Origin: Candidatus Desantisiibacteriota bacterium
GTDB lineage: Bacteria; JACRDZ01
Assembly: GCA_016209155.1 (NCBI GenBank)
Contig: JACQWU010000265.1
Coordinates: 1 to 6,785 of the forward strand
Direction: 5' to 3'
Length of the DNA stretch: 6,785 bases
In this document: positions 5,278 through 6,785 of the stretch, in pieces
Layout: each line of letters starts with the position of its first letter
Numbering within the stretch: the first letter of the stretch is position 1
Translations under genes and position numbers: made by a program
The notes under the pieces: model-generated
What the model was told of the DNA's origin: nothing
The model's database searches: none
What the model saw: only the letters and a program-made list of their open reading frames with translations

Positions 5278-6785
5278 ATGTCAGACCAAAGTAGAGAACT
5301 ACTCGAAGATATAATTATTAATTTTTCACCGGATAAATTCACCAGGTTTTTCCGCGAGAAAAATCGTTCATTCGCACCGCAGAGCGAAGAATTACAACAA
5401 TACGATGATGGCGATTTTAAAAATTGTTTAAAACTTGGTGAAATTTCTTTTTCGGCAAGCGAAAAACTTATTGTCTGCACTTTTTACACCAGCCAGCCAC
5501 TTTCTGAACGAAGCGGGAAGAAAGCGCAGTATGAAAAATGCAAGAAAATTCTTAAAGATACACAAACAGATGCCGGTATTTTTATTTTTTATAATAAAGA
5601 TGGCAGCTTTCGATTTTCTTTGATTTATCCTGAAGCCATAGGCAACAAAAGGCAGTGGAGCAATTTCCGGCGGTACCTATTTTGTAAGCCGCGAATTTAC
5701 TAATAAAACTTTTCTTGCAAGAATTGGCGGCAAAGATAATGATGGCAGTTTTTCGTTTTTGGATAAGATCAAAGAAGCATTCTCTTTATCCGCTGTAACC
5801 GATATTTTTTATAAAGACTTTTTTATTGAATATAACAAATTGGTTGAAGCGGTTAAGAGAAAAAATATGTCCATAGATCAGGAAAAAGCCCGTGATTTTA
5901 TCCTTTTGTTTAGTGTAAGAACAATATTTTTAGGTTTTATTCAGAAAAAAGGATGGATTGGTAATGACGAGAAATTTATTCAAAATTTGCTGAAGGAGTA
6001 TGAAAAAAAATATTCAGGTAAGGACTTGTTCTATAATAGATGGCTTGATCCGCTGTTTTTTGAGGCGCTGAATTCTTCACCCGGCAGCAAAGTGGCTTAT
6101 CGCAATAATGATTTTTCCGTTGAAACGGAAAAAAAATTACAAATGGCGCCCTATCTAAATGGAGGGTTGTTTAAACAAAAACAGGGTTATGACGATCGGA
6201 AATTTTTTATTCCCGATAAAGAAATTATAGAGTTTTTTGATTTTCTCTTTTCTCATAATTTTACTATTGAAGAAAATTCATATGAGGACGAAGACTTGCA
6301 GTTAAACCCTGAATTTTTAGGGATTATTTTTGAGCGGCTTGTTAATAAAGCTGATGGCGCGGTTTATACGCCGCGCACAGAGGTTGATTTAATGTGCCGT
6401 TTAAGTCTGGTAAAATGGCTCGAAAAAAATATCAACCTGCCTTTTAAAAATAATCTATATGAATTATTCTTCCGCGAAGGTGAAAAAGAAGAAGATCAAA
6501 AACATGGAAGTTTTTCAGAAAGAGAAAAAAAGGAAATTATTTATTTTCTTGAAAATATTACTATTTGCGATCCTGCTGTTGGGTCAGGCGCGTTTTTAGT
6601 AGGTATGATGTATGTTCTTGATGAGATAGAACAATATTTGAAATTGAGCATTGGGATTAAGGATATTAATGCTTTTGAGAGAAAAAAGAGAATTATTGCA
6701 CAATCGCTTTATGGCGTGGAAGTAAAAGAATGGGCGGTTTGGATTTTAAAGTCCGGCAGGGCGATTCGCTGGTTCAGCGCGTGGG
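5278..6785 (+). pseudogene. Eco57I/PglX/DrmMI-like N6-adenine DNA methyltransferase, frameshifted, 3' end outside window
   Basis: Large SAM-dependent methyltransferase of the type paired with restriction or DISARM/BREX-like systems. In the first frame (5278 to ~5676) it starts MSDQSRELLEDII and contains the family's N-terminal region with LSERSGKKAQYEKCKKIL and AGIFIFYNKDGSFRFSLIY; that frame stops at 5703. From 5678 the protein continues one frame over with YFVSREFTNKTFLARI, EFLGIIFERLVN (about 6320), YTPR (6365) before the fold, SAM-binding motif I DPAVGSGAF (6569-6595) and GVEVKEWAVW (6713-6742). At about 6742 it jumps again to DFKVRQGDSLVQRVG, which in relatives comes some 30 residues after the VKEWAVW helix. 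So there is a +1-type indel near 5677 and a small out-of-frame deletion near 6741. The catalytic NPPY motif would lie beyond the window and cannot be judged. Either the gene is dead or the assembly has errors. Its role would be self-marking for the PLD-helicase at 500. Confidence 0.82.

Noticed and set aside
5660-5703. Programmed ribosomal frameshift in the methyltransferase
   Set aside because: No slippery heptamer or stimulatory structure at the site, and a second lesion near 6741 points to decay or assembly errors.

Overview
The window is AT-rich bacterial DNA with compact, same-strand genes. It looks like an accessory or defence island of an uncultured bacterium; nothing in it (no rRNA, no tRNA, no housekeeping gene) fixes the taxon. 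Every convincing gene lies on the + strand.

Layout. Positions 1-389 are the 3' part of a REP-associated tyrosine transposase (RAYT, Y1/HUH family). Its linker between the HUH motif and the catalytic tyrosine is built, in frame, from two copies of a palindromic REPIN-type repeat. A third copy (427-482) fills the gap before the next gene, and a fourth (5146-5201) lies far downstream. Positions 500-3703 encode an intact large protein that joins an N-terminal phospholipase-D-type nuclease domain to an SNF2-like helicase. A 303-base gap (3704-4006) holds a 17-A run, a candidate promoter and two matching 17-bp inverted repeats that look like operators. Positions 4007-4777 encode an intact AbiEi-type antitoxin. 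Positions 4752-5116 are the wreck of its partner toxin AbiEii: the first ~25 residues are joined out of frame to the last ~100, with the nucleotidyltransferase core missing. From 5278 to the window end runs an Eco57I/PglX/DrmMI-like adenine methyltransferase with two lesions, a one-base frameshift near 5677 and a small out-of-frame deletion near 6741.

How the parts fit. The PLD-helicase and the methyltransferase look like two halves of a restriction-modification-like defence module, resembling in kind the DrmD/DrmMI pair of DISARM. An AbiE type IV toxin-antitoxin cassette with its own promoter/operator region sits between them. The two large DNA-binding proteins that look intact (helicase and antitoxin) flank broken partners (toxin, methyltransferase), so the locus appears to be decaying, unless the two methyltransferase lesions are assembly errors. 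The RAYT and its REPINs form a separate, apparently locally active repeat system that has left copies at gene borders and inside the RAYT's own coding sequence.
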